Source of the DNA: AWTP1-13 sp963814055
GTDB lineage: Bacteria; Pseudomonadota; Alphaproteobacteria; Rhizobiales; Hyphomicrobiaceae
Direction of reading: 5' to 3'
DNA: 64,000 bases
NCBI GenBank assembly: GCA_963814055.1
Contig: CAWFBJ010000025.1
Location: forward strand, 279,461 to 343,460
Part shown: positions 47,126 through 55,720 of the stretch, one piece after another
Layout: the number at the start of each line of letters is the position of its first letter
Position numbering within the stretch: the stretch's first letter is position 1
Program-made: the position numbers and the translations under genes
The notes under the pieces: generated by a model
Database searches by the model: none
What the model saw: the letters and a program-made list of their open reading frames with translations, nothing else
Told to the model about the DNA's origin: nothing

Positions 47126-48226
47126 ATGGCTCACGCGAACGGCAGGGGCGTACTGACACGCCGCAGGCTTCTGGGCGGCCTGGCGGCAAGTGCAGGCGCC
47201 GGGATCGCCTCCCTCCCACGATCCGCCGCACAGAATTCAAGCCGCGCGACGGAAGACCCGCAGCCTATCGACATCGCGGCGCGGCCCATCTCCCAATTCC
47301 TGCGCAGCAGTCCAAACCTGCAGCGCTTCGAAAGCCTGGAGTTCCGGGGCGGACTGGTGCTCACATCGCCGTCCCGCGACTTCGGCGGCTGGTCCGGCCT
47401 CGTGATGGACGCCGGCGGCCGCAGTCTCCTCGCGGTCTCGGACGCTGGCTCGTGGCTCACGGCTGACATTGTCTACGAGGGTGAGCGCCCGGCGCGGATG
47501 ACGAATGCCCGCCTCGGTCCGCTGCTTGCCGCCGACGGCCGATCCTTGAGAGGCAAGCGCGAGCAGGATGCGGAGTCGGTTGCGTTGTTGGATGGCAACC
47601 TGGCGCGTGGCACGCTGCTGATCGGCTTCGAGCGCGTGCATCGTATCGGCCGTTTCGAGATCCGCGACCGAGAGGTACGCGCGCCGGTCGGATACCTGCG
47701 GTTGCCCCCCGAGGCAAAGCGCATGCAGCCAAACCAGGGGATCGAAGCCCTGGCCGTTCTCCAGGCCGGTCCGCTGCGAGGCTCTGTGGTGGCATTCGCT
47801 GAGCGTTTCACGCGCGGCAGCGGCTATCACAGCGGCTGGATTTGGATACGCGGCGAACCGCACCGCATTCAGCTGCAGGATATCGACGGGTTCAACATCA
47901 CGGACGCCGCAGGATTGCCGGACGGCGGGCTACTCGTTCTGGAGCGATACTTCCGGTGGACCGCGGGCGTTAAAATGCGCATCCGTCGCTTGGCGCCTGG
48001 CGAGATCGTGCCGGGCGCGCGATTGACCGGGCGAACCCTGCTGGAGGCGGACTCCAGCTACGAGATCGATAATATGGAGGGCCTAGCCGTCCACCGGGGA
48101 GCGCGAGGTGAAACTGTGGTGTCGCTGATTTCCGACGACAACTTCAACAGCTTCTTGCAGCGAACGATCTTTCTGCAGTTTGCGCTTGTAAGCGAACAGC
48201 CGAAGCCAGAGCCACGCACGCCATGA
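47126..48226 (+). CDS. Tat-exported phytase-like esterase domain protein
   Basis: The 366-residue protein has a twin-arginine signal (TRRRLLGGLAASAGAG, ending near SAAQ) and the propeller typical of the esterase-like activity of phytase family: LEFRGGLVLTSPSRDFGGWSGL, LLAVSDAGSWLTADI, EQDAESVALL, NQGIEALAVL and YEIDNMEGLAVH, where repeated Asp/Glu could bind calcium. The substrate is unknown. The start at 47126 is the first Met before the RRR motif. It ends with a four-base overlap (ATGA) on the next gene. Confidence 0.85.
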   Translation: MAHANGRGVLTRRRLLGGLAASAGAGIASLPRSAAQNSSRATEDPQPIDIAARPISQFLRSSPNLQRFESLEFRGGLVLTSPSRDFGGWSGLVMDAGGRSLLAVSDAGSWLTADIVYEGERPARMTNARLGPLLAADGRSLRGKREQDAESVALLDGNLARGTLLIGFERVHRIGRFEIRDREVRAPVGYLRLPPEAKRMQPNQGIEALAVLQAGPLRGSVVAFAERFTRGSGYHSGWIWIRGEPHRIQLQDIDGFNITDAAGLPDGGLLVLERYFRWTAGVKMRIRRLAPGEIVPGARLTGRTLLEADSSYEIDNMEGLAVHRGARGETVVSLISDDNFNSFLQRTIFLQFALVSEQPKPEPRTP

Positions 48227-48723
48227 CCCACCCAAGCGGACGCACCTTCGACATCCGGCATAAGCCTCGGCCGGGCGATCTGGGTATGGTCATCCACCTG
48301 CATGGCGTTCACTACGCACGCGAGTACGGGCTCGATACGACTTTCGAACCGTACGTCGCCAAACCGCTCGCCGATTTCATGCTGTCTGGAACGGGCCGCC
48401 TTTGGATCGCCGAGGAAGAAGGCCGCATCGTCGGCTCGATTGCAGTGGTGGACGCCGAAGCGGGGGTGGGTCAGCTCAGGTGGTTTCTGCTGACGCCGGA
48501 AGCGCGCGGAACCGGTCTCGGCCGACGCATGCTCGAGACTGCGCTGGCCTACTGCCGCGATCGCGGCATGCACCACGTCTTCCTATGGAGCTTCGCTCAG
48601 CTTGACGACGCCCTCAGGCTCTATGAGCGTGCGGGCTTCCAGGTCACCGAGACGAACAAAGCGCGTTTGTGGGGCACCGAGCGCACCGAAGTGCGTATGG
48701 ACCTGAAGATGGGCACGCGCTGA
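48223..48723 (+). CDS. GNAT family N-acetyltransferase
   Basis: The 166-residue protein is a single Gcn5-type domain: VGQLRWFLLTPEARGTGLGRRML is the acetyl-CoA-binding motif A, and LYERAGFQVTE is motif B. The N-terminal region (HYAREYGLDTTFEPYVAK) matches GNAT modules that are fused to MarR regulators elsewhere. Here there is no regulator part. Its ATG overlaps the stop of the phytase-like gene. Acceptor unknown. Confidence 0.9.
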   Translation: MTHPSGRTFDIRHKPRPGDLGMVIHLHGVHYAREYGLDTTFEPYVAKPLADFMLSGTGRLWIAEEEGRIVGSIAVVDAEAGVGQLRWFLLTPEARGTGLGRRMLETALAYCRDRGMHHVFLWSFAQLDDALRLYERAGFQVTETNKARLWGTERTEVRMDLKMGTR

Positions 48724-48740
48724 AACGCGAGGCCGGCGCT

Positions 48741-49037
48741 TCAGGCTGCCGCCTGCTCGCTATTGACCTTCTTGATGTCGCGCTTGAGGCGCAAGCAGCG
48801 ATCGGACAGTATGTCGTCCTTCGCCTTTAACAGAAAGGCGTCGAGCCCTCCGGTGCGCTCGACCGTCTTGAGCGCGTTCGCGCTGACGCGGAGCCGCACC
48901 TTGCGCTGAAGCGCATCGCTTATGAGCGTCACATCGACCAAGTTGGGCCGGAACACTCGCCTGGTCTTGTTTTCGGCATGGCTGCGCAAATTGCCCGACA
49001 TGGGGCCCTTTCCGGTCAGCTCGCATCGCCGGGTCAT
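48741..49037 (-). CDS. rpmB: 50S ribosomal protein L28
   Basis: L28 is a small subunit of the large ribosome. The 98-residue protein has the normal alphaproteobacterial form: MTRRCELTGKGPMSGNLRSH, NKTRRVFRPNLVDVTL, VSANALKTVERTGGLDAFLL and a basic C-terminal helix. The ATG at 49037 is certain from the family start. It is transcribed alone, convergent with the acetyltransferase gene. Confidence 0.97.
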   Translation of the reverse strand: MTRRCELTGKGPMSGNLRSHAENKTRRVFRPNLVDVTLISDALQRKVRLRVSANALKTVERTGGLDAFLLKAKDDILSDRCLRLKRDIKKVNSEQAAA

Positions 49038-49270
49038 GGCAGAATTTCCTGTTGCGCGCGCTTTTCGCGCGCGGTGTGTCCACTGGGCGGCCGTTCTATA
49101 CAAGAAGACCGCTACGTCAAGGCCTTGTGCCAGAGCGGCTCGCCCGTTACCGAGTTCTTTACCCTGGGGGCGTAGCGTTCGCGCGACACAGAAATGACGT
49201 AAAACCAGCTAGCGTGCAACCAAGATGCTGGCGTTTGCGTTGCAGTGCCCAGACGTGTAGAGGCTGCGTC

Positions 49271-50098
49271 ATGAAGCGCGTTTTGCTGACCCTCGCGGGT
49301 ATGATTGCGTTCGCCATCGGGGGGGTTAGTTCCAGTCAGGCGGCTGATTGGCCGGCCAACGTGCGTGCCGTTTATGACATCAATTTCAACGGTTTCAACG
49401 TCGGCACCTTCGAATTCCAGTCGCAATCCGAGGACGAAAGCTACTCCCTGACCGGCAACGCGCAGCTTACTTTGCTGCTCGGAGCTTTCAACTGGATCGG
49501 CGAAACACGCGCTTTCGGCCTGATCGCCAATCACATGCCCCAGCCCGCGGCGTTCGCCTTCGATTTCAAGGCCAACAGCAAGGTCGGCTCCACCAAGATG
49601 GACTTTGCGGACGGCGTGGTGGCCGACATCAGGCATACCCCACCGCCCGTTCCCAAACCCGGCACGGTGCCGCTTCGTCAGCAGCACCTCAAGGGTGTGC
49701 TCGATCCCTTGAGCGCGATCATGGTCATTGCGCGCGGCTCAAACCCGAACCCCTGCGACCGCCGCCTGCCGATATTCGACGGCAAGGAGCGCTTCGATCT
49801 CGTCTTGAGCTACAAAGGGCAAATGAAGGTGAGCGAGCAGCAGCCGAGCGGCCAGCCTGCCATCGCCCATGTCTGCCGGGTGAAATACCAACCGATCGCC
49901 GGGCACAAGGTGGACACGGAAAACTCTTTCATGGCCACCACAGATGCCATCGAAGTTGCCTTGCGTCCGGTCCCCAGCGCCAACGTTCTGATCCCCTACC
50001 AGATCACAATTCCCACCCTAGTCGGGTACGCAACGCTCGTCGCCAAGCGCGTGGAGATTGAAACTCCCGGCAAACCTCAGATCGCCCTGCTGCATTGA
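49271..50098 (+). CDS. DUF3108 exported protein
   Basis: The 275-residue protein has a signal peptide (LTLAGMIAFAIGGVSSSQAAD) and the DUF3108 pattern: VRAVYDINFNGFNVGTFEF, SYSLTGNAQLTLLLGAFNW, LKGVLDPLSAIMVIARGSN, DGKERFDLVLSYKG and VLIPYQITIPTLVGYATLVA. The family folds as beta barrels or sheets in the periplasm; its function is unknown. It starts 233 bp from divergent rpmB, a frequent pairing in rhizobia. Confidence 0.9.
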   Translation: MKRVLLTLAGMIAFAIGGVSSSQAADWPANVRAVYDINFNGFNVGTFEFQSQSEDESYSLTGNAQLTLLLGAFNWIGETRAFGLIANHMPQPAAFAFDFKANSKVGSTKMDFADGVVADIRHTPPPVPKPGTVPLRQQHLKGVLDPLSAIMVIARGSNPNPCDRRLPIFDGKERFDLVLSYKGQMKVSEQQPSGQPAIAHVCRVKYQPIAGHKVDTENSFMATTDAIEVALRPVPSANVLIPYQITIPTLVGYATLVAKRVEIETPGKPQIALLH

Positions 50099-50294
50099 CA
50101 TGCAGGGTCGCACTGACCCGACGGCTGGCGGGCGGGCTTGACCAATTTTGGCAATTGTTTTCCTGTGCGCTGGCGCTGAACATCGTGCGGCCAGGAGTTC
50201 TTTGGCCGGGGCAGCCTTATTTGACACAGGCCCTTGATCTTGCCGTATGGCTCTGCGATGCCTCGCCACCGACGACGCTGAGAGAGCTTGTTGA

Positions 50295-53252
50295 ATGAGC
50301 CGCGATATCGAGCATCGCATCCGCAATGTGACGGCCGTGCTCGGGCCGACCAATACGGGCAAGACGCACCTGGCGATCGAGCGCATGCTGGGCCACCAGT
50401 CGGGGCTCATCGGCCTGCCGCTGCGCCTGCTGGCACGCGAGGTCTACGATAAGATCGTCGCGCGGGTCGGCGCGGACGCCGTGGCCCTGATCACTGGCGA
50501 AGAGAAGATCAAGCCCGAGCGGGCGCGGTACTCCGTGTGCACGGTGGAGGCCATGCCGCGCGAGGCGGACGTCGATTTTCTCGCCATCGACGAGGTGCAG
50601 CTCGCAGCCGATCCAGAGCGCGGCCATGTATTCACCGACCGCCTTCTGCATGTGCGCGGCCGGCACGAAACGCTTCTGCTCGGCGCCCAGACCATGCGCG
50701 AGACGATCGCCGATCTCATTCCCGGCGCCAATTTCATTTCACGGCCCCGCCTGTCCAAACTGACCTATGCCGGCGAAAAGAAGATCACGCGCCTGCCACC
50801 CCGCTCTGCGGTCGTCGCGTTCTCCGCTGCCGAGGTTTATGCCGTCGCCGAACTCATGCGGCGCCAGCGCGGTGGCGCAGCCGTGGTGCTGGGGGCGTTG
50901 AGCCCCCGCACGCGCAACGCCCAGGTGGCGCTCTATCAATCCGGTGACGTCGACTTCCTGGTCGCAACCGACGCCATAGGTATGGGCCTAAATCTCGACG
51001 TCGACCATGTCGCCTTCGCCGGCTCACGCAAGTTCGACGGCCATGTGCATCGGGAGCTGACGCCGTCGGAACTCGGCCAGATCGCCGGACGCGCCGGACG
51101 GCACATGAACGATGGCACGTTTGGCGTGACCGGCGGCGTCGAGTCGTTCTCGTCCGACCTCATCGAGCGGCTGGAGTCGCACACCTTCGACAGCGTCAAG
51201 GCGCTGCAATGGCGAACCCGCGAACTCGATTTCAGCTCGCTCGACAGGCTGCGGGACAGCTTGCGTAATTCTCCACGCGAAATGCGTCTCACGCGGGCGC
51301 GCATGGCCGATGACACCCTGGCGCTGGAAAACGTCAGCCATGATCGCGAGCTGACGTCGCTGGCAACGACGCGCGATGCCGTGAGCCGTCTGTGGGACGT
51401 TTGCCAGGTTCCGGACTACCGCAAGATTTCTACTCAGGACCACGCCGAGCTGATTGCCACGATCTACAAGTTCATCATGGGGCCCGAGCAGCGCATTCCG
51501 GTGGACTGGTTTGCCAAGCAGGTCGCCTTTGCCGACCGCACCGACGGCGATATCGACACGCTGGCCACGCGCATCGCCCATATCCGCACCTGGACCTTCG
51601 TATCCAACAGAGCCGACTGGCTTGCCGATCCCGAGCACTGGCAAGCCCGCACGCGCGCGATCGAAGACAGCCTTTCCGACGCGCTGCACGAGCAGCTCAC
51701 GCAGCGCTTCATCGACCGGCGCACCAGCGCGCTGATGCGCGGCCTCAAAGAGAAGGACGAGATGTTCGCCGAAATCGCCGACGACGGCGCGGTGCACGTC
51801 GAAAAGCATTTCGTAGGCCGCCTGCAGGGTTTCCGGTTCTTCCCCGACACGCATGCCGAGGGCATACACGGCAAAGCAACGCGCAATGCCGCCGCCCATG
51901 TGCTGGCAAAGGAACTCGCCATGCGCGCCCGCCGCGTGGCGTCGGCCAAAAGCGAAGCCTTCAAGCTGACGCGGCGCAGCCAGATCCTGTGGCGCGACGA
52001 GGAGATTGCGCTGCTGGAGGCGGGCGACGATCCGCTCAAACCTGCCGTTGCCGTCACGGCCGACGAACATCTGAGCGCGCCGGATAAGGAGAAGATCAAG
52101 GAGCGGCTCTCCGCATGGATCGCCGAAATCGTCGGCGAGCGGTTGAAGCCACTGGTGGAAATTGCTGCCGCCAAGGACATTGCGGGACTGGCGCGCGGCA
52201 TTGCCTTTCGGCTCAGCGAGAACTTCGGCGCGTTGCGCCGGGAGGCGGTGGCGGAGGAAATGCGCGCGCTCGATCAGCCGGCGCGGGCGCAACTGCGCAA
52301 CTACGGCGTGAGATTCGGCGCCTTCAACATCTATTTCCCGACGCTTCTGAAGCCCGCGTCTGCCGAATTGGCTGTCGTGCTCTGGACCTTGAAGAACGGA
52401 GCCGCGCACGGCGTCGACGTCGCGGCCGTGCCCGACCCGCCGCGTCCTGGCCTCACATCGCTGGTTGCCGACAAGGCTGTACCGGAAGCCTTCTATCGAG
52501 TCACCGGGTTCCATGTCTGCGGACCCCGCGCGGTGCGCATCGACATGCTCGAGCGCCTCGCGGATCAGATACGGCCGTTGATGGCCTGGCGGGCGAACCC
52601 CACAAATCCCGGTCCGCCTCCCAAGGGGGCGACGGGGGACGGCGGCTTCAGGGCAACCCCGGAGATGATGTCCATCCTCGGCTGCTCCGCGGGCGAGTTG
52701 GGAAACGTCTTGCAGGCTCTCGGCTTTCGCCTCGACCGCGTCCGCGTAGAGCCGGAGCCCGTCAAGCCGGCAGACGATACCGCAGCCGACAAGGCCCCCG
52801 TGGCCCAACCTGACGCCCAGGCCAACCCTGCCGAAGGGGCGGCACCAGCGGCGGAGCAACTGCCTGACCAGCAACCGCTCATCGCCCCGGACGCAATACT
52901 CGCGGCCAGCGAAGCGGCCGGTACGGCTTCGGTCGCGGCCCCCAGTCCGCCGCCGGAAGTCAAATGGGATGAAATCTGGCGGCCCCGTCGTCAGGGACGC
53001 CAGCCTCAACAGCACCGGCGAAACGCGCACGCGCGCCAGAAGCCGAACGGTGACCACGCGCCGAAATCCCAACCCAAAAGGAACACCCGGCCTGAGCGCC
53101 GTCGCGATGCGCCGGCACGGCACCGGGATGACCGGCCTCGCACGGTCGTGCAGTCGGCCTCGCCGCAGGGCAAGGGCGGCATAGATCCCGACTCCCCCTT
53201 TGCCGCCCTGCGTTCGCTCAAGCTTGCGCTGGAGAAGCCCGGTCAGGATTGA
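50295..53252 (+). CDS. Suv3-like ATP-dependent RNA helicase
   Basis: The 985-residue protein is of the SUV3/MgpS type. Motif I is LGPTNTGKTHLAIERM, motif II is LAIDEVQLAADPERGH, and the helicase C domain includes DAIGMGLNLDVDHVAF and QIAGRAGRHMNDGTFG. About 450 residues of helical family-specific sequence follow. The last 140 residues are Pro/Ala-rich and then strongly basic (QPQQHRRNAHARQKPNGDH), a probable disordered RNA-binding tail. In mitochondria SUV3 works with an exoribonuclease; a related bacterial role in RNA turnover is likely. Its stop overlaps the S4 gene start (TGATG). Confidence 0.92.
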   Translation: MSRDIEHRIRNVTAVLGPTNTGKTHLAIERMLGHQSGLIGLPLRLLAREVYDKIVARVGADAVALITGEEKIKPERARYSVCTVEAMPREADVDFLAIDEVQLAADPERGHVFTDRLLHVRGRHETLLLGAQTMRETIADLIPGANFISRPRLSKLTYAGEKKITRLPPRSAVVAFSAAEVYAVAELMRRQRGGAAVVLGALSPRTRNAQVALYQSGDVDFLVATDAIGMGLNLDVDHVAFAGSRKFDGHVHRELTPSELGQIAGRAGRHMNDGTFGVTGGVESFSSDLIERLESHTFDSVKALQWRTRELDFSSLDRLRDSLRNSPREMRLTRARMADDTLALENVSHDRELTSLATTRDAVSRLWDVCQVPDYRKISTQDHAELIATIYKFIMGPEQRIPVDWFAKQVAFADRTDGDIDTLATRIAHIRTWTFVSNRADWLADPEHWQARTRAIEDSLSDALHEQLTQRFIDRRTSALMRGLKEKDEMFAEIADDGAVHVEKHFVGRLQGFRFFPDTHAEGIHGKATRNAAAHVLAKELAMRARRVASAKSEAFKLTRRSQILWRDEEIALLEAGDDPLKPAVAVTADEHLSAPDKEKIKERLSAWIAEIVGERLKPLVEIAAAKDIAGLARGIAFRLSENFGALRREAVAEEMRALDQPARAQLRNYGVRFGAFNIYFPTLLKPASAELAVVLWTLKNGAAHGVDVAAVPDPPRPGLTSLVADKAVPEAFYRVTGFHVCGPRAVRIDMLERLADQIRPLMAWRANPTNPGPPPKGATGDGGFRATPEMMSILGCSAGELGNVLQALGFRLDRVRVEPEPVKPADDTAADKAPVAQPDAQANPAEGAAPAAEQLPDQQPLIAPDAILAASEAAGTASVAAPSPPPEVKWDEIWRPRRQGRQPQQHRRNAHARQKPNGDHAPKSQPKRNTRPERRRDAPARHRDDRPRTVVQSASPQGKGGIDPDSPFAALRSLKLALEKPGQD

Positions 53253-53674
53253 TGGCTGCGATGGCCAACATCAGCGACGATTCAGCCGGCCGCGACGAAG
53301 CTGAGGTCCAACGCCTCGACAAGTGGCTTTGGTTCTCGCGGATGCTCAAGTCGCGGACTCTGGCGGCCCAATTGGTGTCAGACGGCAAGGTCCGTATCAA
53401 CCGCACGCGCGTCACCAAACCGAGCCACACGCTGCGCAGGGGGGACGTGTTGACGATCGCGATGCGTGGCAACGTCAAAATCCTGAAGGTGTTGGCGCCT
53501 GGCCATCGGCGGGGCCCGCCGCAGGAAGCAAGGCTGCTCTACGAGATCTTGGGGGATCGCCAGACCGACCCGACGGCTGTACCCGGTCCAGCCATGGCCA
53601 AACGTGACCCAGGTAGCGGCCGGCCCAGCAAACGGGACCGGCGCCTGACCGATCGGCTCATGGAGCAGGAGTGA
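53252..53674 (+). CDS. S4-domain RNA-binding protein (Hsp15/HslR-like)
   Basis: The 140-residue protein has an S4 RNA-binding domain near the N-terminus (QRLDKWLWFSRMLKSRTLAA, SDGKVRINRTRVTKPSHTL, then RRGDVLTI) and a basic C-terminal tail. This is the pattern of Hsp15, which rescues stalled 50S subunits carrying tRNA. The ATG at 53252 overlaps the helicase stop; Met at 53261 or 53264-region codons could also serve. Coupling with an RNA helicase supports a role on RNA. Confidence 0.9.
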   Translation: MAAMANISDDSAGRDEAEVQRLDKWLWFSRMLKSRTLAAQLVSDGKVRINRTRVTKPSHTLRRGDVLTIAMRGNVKILKVLAPGHRRGPPQEARLLYEILGDRQTDPTAVPGPAMAKRDPGSGRPSKRDRRLTDRLMEQE

Positions 53675-53782
53675 CAGTGCCGCGCAGCTACGCACTTGCG
53701 GCTTGCGGCCGCTTCCCCATTTGTGGCAACAGATGGACACCCCACCGATTGCCTGATTTGGGCCAGCAGGCTTGAAGAACCT

Positions 53783-54121
53783 ATGACCTACATCGTCAAC
53801 GAAAACTGCATTAAGTGCAAATTCACCGACTGCGTGGAGGTGTGCCCGGTCGACTGTTTCTACGAAGGCGAGAACATGCTCGTCATTCACCCTGACGAGT
53901 GCATCGACTGCGGCGTGTGCGAACCGGAATGCCCCGTTGACGCAATAAAGCCTGATACAGAGTCTGGCATAGAGAAGTGGCTGGAAATAAATCGCCAGTA
54001 TTCAGAAAAATGGCCAAATATTACATCAAAAAAAGATGCTCTGCCTGATGCCGATGATCATAGGGATGTTGCAGGCAAATTTGATAAGTACTTCTCGGAC
54101 AAGCCGGGATCTGGAGATTAG
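53783..54121 (+). CDS. fdxA: 7Fe (3Fe-4S/4Fe-4S) ferredoxin FdxA
   Basis: The 112-residue ferredoxin opens MTYIVNENCIKCKFTDC and has the two-cluster motif (C-x-x-C pattern in VEVCPVDCFY and CIDCGVCEPECPVDA), then the long C-terminal helix region EKWLEINRQYSEKWPNIT. It is the usual alphaproteobacterial FdxA. The first half uses GC-rich codons like its neighbours. From about 53940 to the stop the codons turn AT-rich (three ATA, many AAA/AAT/GAT, TAG stop) while the protein stays conserved. This suggests a recombination junction inside the gene. Confidence 0.95.
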   Translation: MTYIVNENCIKCKFTDCVEVCPVDCFYEGENMLVIHPDECIDCGVCEPECPVDAIKPDTESGIEKWLEINRQYSEKWPNITSKKDALPDADDHRDVAGKFDKYFSDKPGSGD

Positions 54122-54573
54122 CCGGTCTCATAAGAGCTGCACCAAGCGCCTTACCTCCCGATAAAGGCGATTGATTGGGATTGAAGCGCTGTTTTAAGCG
54201 TTTCGTCAGTTCGCGTGAGAAGAAAACTGCAACACCCGCTTCAAAATCGGTGAAATTTGTGTTAGGGTGCTTGTGGTGGTGTAGGCGTGAACAAATCTGG
54301 AACACGTAATCGCAAGTGAAGCGATACTCCATCTGCATTGGATGGGAGTGCGACGCGCAAGTGGGAGTGGCGTCGGTATCCCAGTGCAGTTTTTGGGCAG
54401 CCAAACCATAGCGGAGGCATCCGGGCAGCGACTTTGCTGGACGGACTGCAGGGCGCAGGGACGAGGGCGACGGCGGTAAGGTCGGCGGCCGCGTTTGTTT
54501 GCGCCAACTCGGCGGTATGACAGCGTTTCGGTGTGAGTTGCAAATTTGCAACCTATGGTAGAGTGAGAGCGAC
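54122..54573. other. Intergenic region between fdxA and carD
   Basis: The 452 bp are moderately AT-rich for the first 200 bp, continuing the composition of the 3' half of fdxA. No gene, tRNA or terminator is convincing. A perfect palindrome lies at its right end. Confidence 0.55.
54537..54552. promoter_or_regulatory. Perfect 16-bp palindrome upstream of carD
   Basis: GTTGCAAATTTGCAAC is fully self-complementary and ends 21 bp before the carD ATG. Its place in the leader or promoter core suits a dimeric repressor, possibly autoregulation. The binding protein is unknown. Confidence 0.55.
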
Positions 54574-55569
54574 ATGGCACAGAAAGCGACCTCGAACAAG
54601 AACGGGGCCAAGAAGGCAACAGCGGCCAAGCCGGTGCGCAAGCCTGCGCGCGCTCACGCGGCGTCCACGACCAAGGCAGCCAAGCCCAAGAGCCCGCCAC
54701 CCAAGATTTTGCCCAAAGGTCGCGCGAAGCCAACGCCCCCAGCTGTCAAAGGTACGCCCAAAGCGGCGTCCGCTAGGCCGCAGGTCAAGGGATCGGTGGC
54801 CGCGAAGCCTGTGGTGCCTGCAGCTAAGGTCGCGCAGCCCAAGGTGACGGCTAAGGCAGCTATTGCTGCCATGGCCCGCCCGGCACCACCGCCGGCTACG
54901 GCTCGGACGATGCCTGCGGCTGTGGCCAAACTGGCGGGACAGCGCATCATTGCGCCCGCAGCTGGCAAGCTGCCGATCGGGAAGCCTGCGGCCGCACCTC
55001 CTCCGGCGGCTCCCAAGAAGCCTGTCAGTCAGCGGCATGGGTTCAAGACCGGCGAATGGATCGTCTATCCAGCGCATGGCGTCGGACGCGTCGTGACGAT
55101 CGAGGAGCAGGAGATCGCAGGTCTTTCGCTCGAGTTGTTCGTCATCACGTTCGAGAAGGACAAGATGACGCTGCGCGTGCCCACGGGCAAATCGCAGAGC
55201 GTAGGCATGCGCAAGCTGGCTGAGGAAACCACGGTCAAAAGGGCCATGGAGACGCTCAAGGGCCGGGCGCGCGTCAAACGTACAATGTGGAGCCGCCGCG
55301 CCCAGGAGTACGAGGCTAAGATCAACTCCGGTGACCTTATCGCCATTGCGGAAGTAGTGCGCGATCTCTACCGCTCGGACAGTCAGCCCGAGCAGTCGTA
55401 CTCCGAGCGCCAGCTTTACGAGGCAGCACTCGATCGTATGGCGCGCGAGATCGCGGCTGTCGAAAAGCTCGACGAGCGTGGCGCTGTTCAGCGCATTACC
55501 GAGGTGCTGTCCAAAAGCGCCAAGGGCCGTCGCCTGAGCGCCGAAGAGGCTGAGATCAAGGCCGCCTGA
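54574..55569 (+). CDS. carD: CarD family transcription regulator with long basic N-terminal tail
   Basis: The last 170 residues are a CarD/CdnL protein: FKTGEWIVYPAHGVGRVVTIE is the RNA-polymerase-binding Tudor-like start, MTLRVPTGKSQSVGMRKLAE follows, then the helical DNA-binding domain with MWSRRAQEYEAKINSGDL. CarD steadies the open promoter complex, chiefly at rRNA genes. The first 150 residues are unusual: Lys/Ala/Pro-rich and free of acidic residues, like histone H1 tails (AKKATAAKPVRKPARAHAAS). The total is 331 residues, about twice the usual size. A strong terminator follows. Confidence 0.93.
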   Translation: MAQKATSNKNGAKKATAAKPVRKPARAHAASTTKAAKPKSPPPKILPKGRAKPTPPAVKGTPKAASARPQVKGSVAAKPVVPAAKVAQPKVTAKAAIAAMARPAPPPATARTMPAAVAKLAGQRIIAPAAGKLPIGKPAAAPPPAAPKKPVSQRHGFKTGEWIVYPAHGVGRVVTIEEQEIAGLSLELFVITFEKDKMTLRVPTGKSQSVGMRKLAEETTVKRAMETLKGRARVKRTMWSRRAQEYEAKINSGDLIAIAEVVRDLYRSDSQPEQSYSERQLYEAALDRMAREIAAVEKLDERGAVQRITEVLSKSAKGRRLSAEEAEIKAA

Positions 55570-55600
55570 GGGGCCTCGCTTGATCTGAAGCGATGCAGAA

Positions 55601-55628
55601 CGCCCGGCCCCTGCAGGCCGGGCGTTTT
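55601..55628 (+). terminator. Rho-independent terminator after carD
   Basis: CGCCCGGCC and GGCCGGGCG form a perfect 9-bp stem with a CCTGCA loop, followed by TTTT. It lies 32 bp after the carD stop. Confidence 0.93.
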
Positions 55629-55720
55629 CGTTACTGGCGCCTCGCGCGCGTTCCTCCCCACTCGACGGCCTTGGCGGTGACCGATACGGTATGCCGGCCG
55701 CCGGTCGGGATGCCGATGCC

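Noticed and set aside
51024..53123. A 699-codon minus-strand frame opposite the helicase
   Set aside because: Antisense shadow with no recognisable domain; the plus strand has complete helicase motifs.
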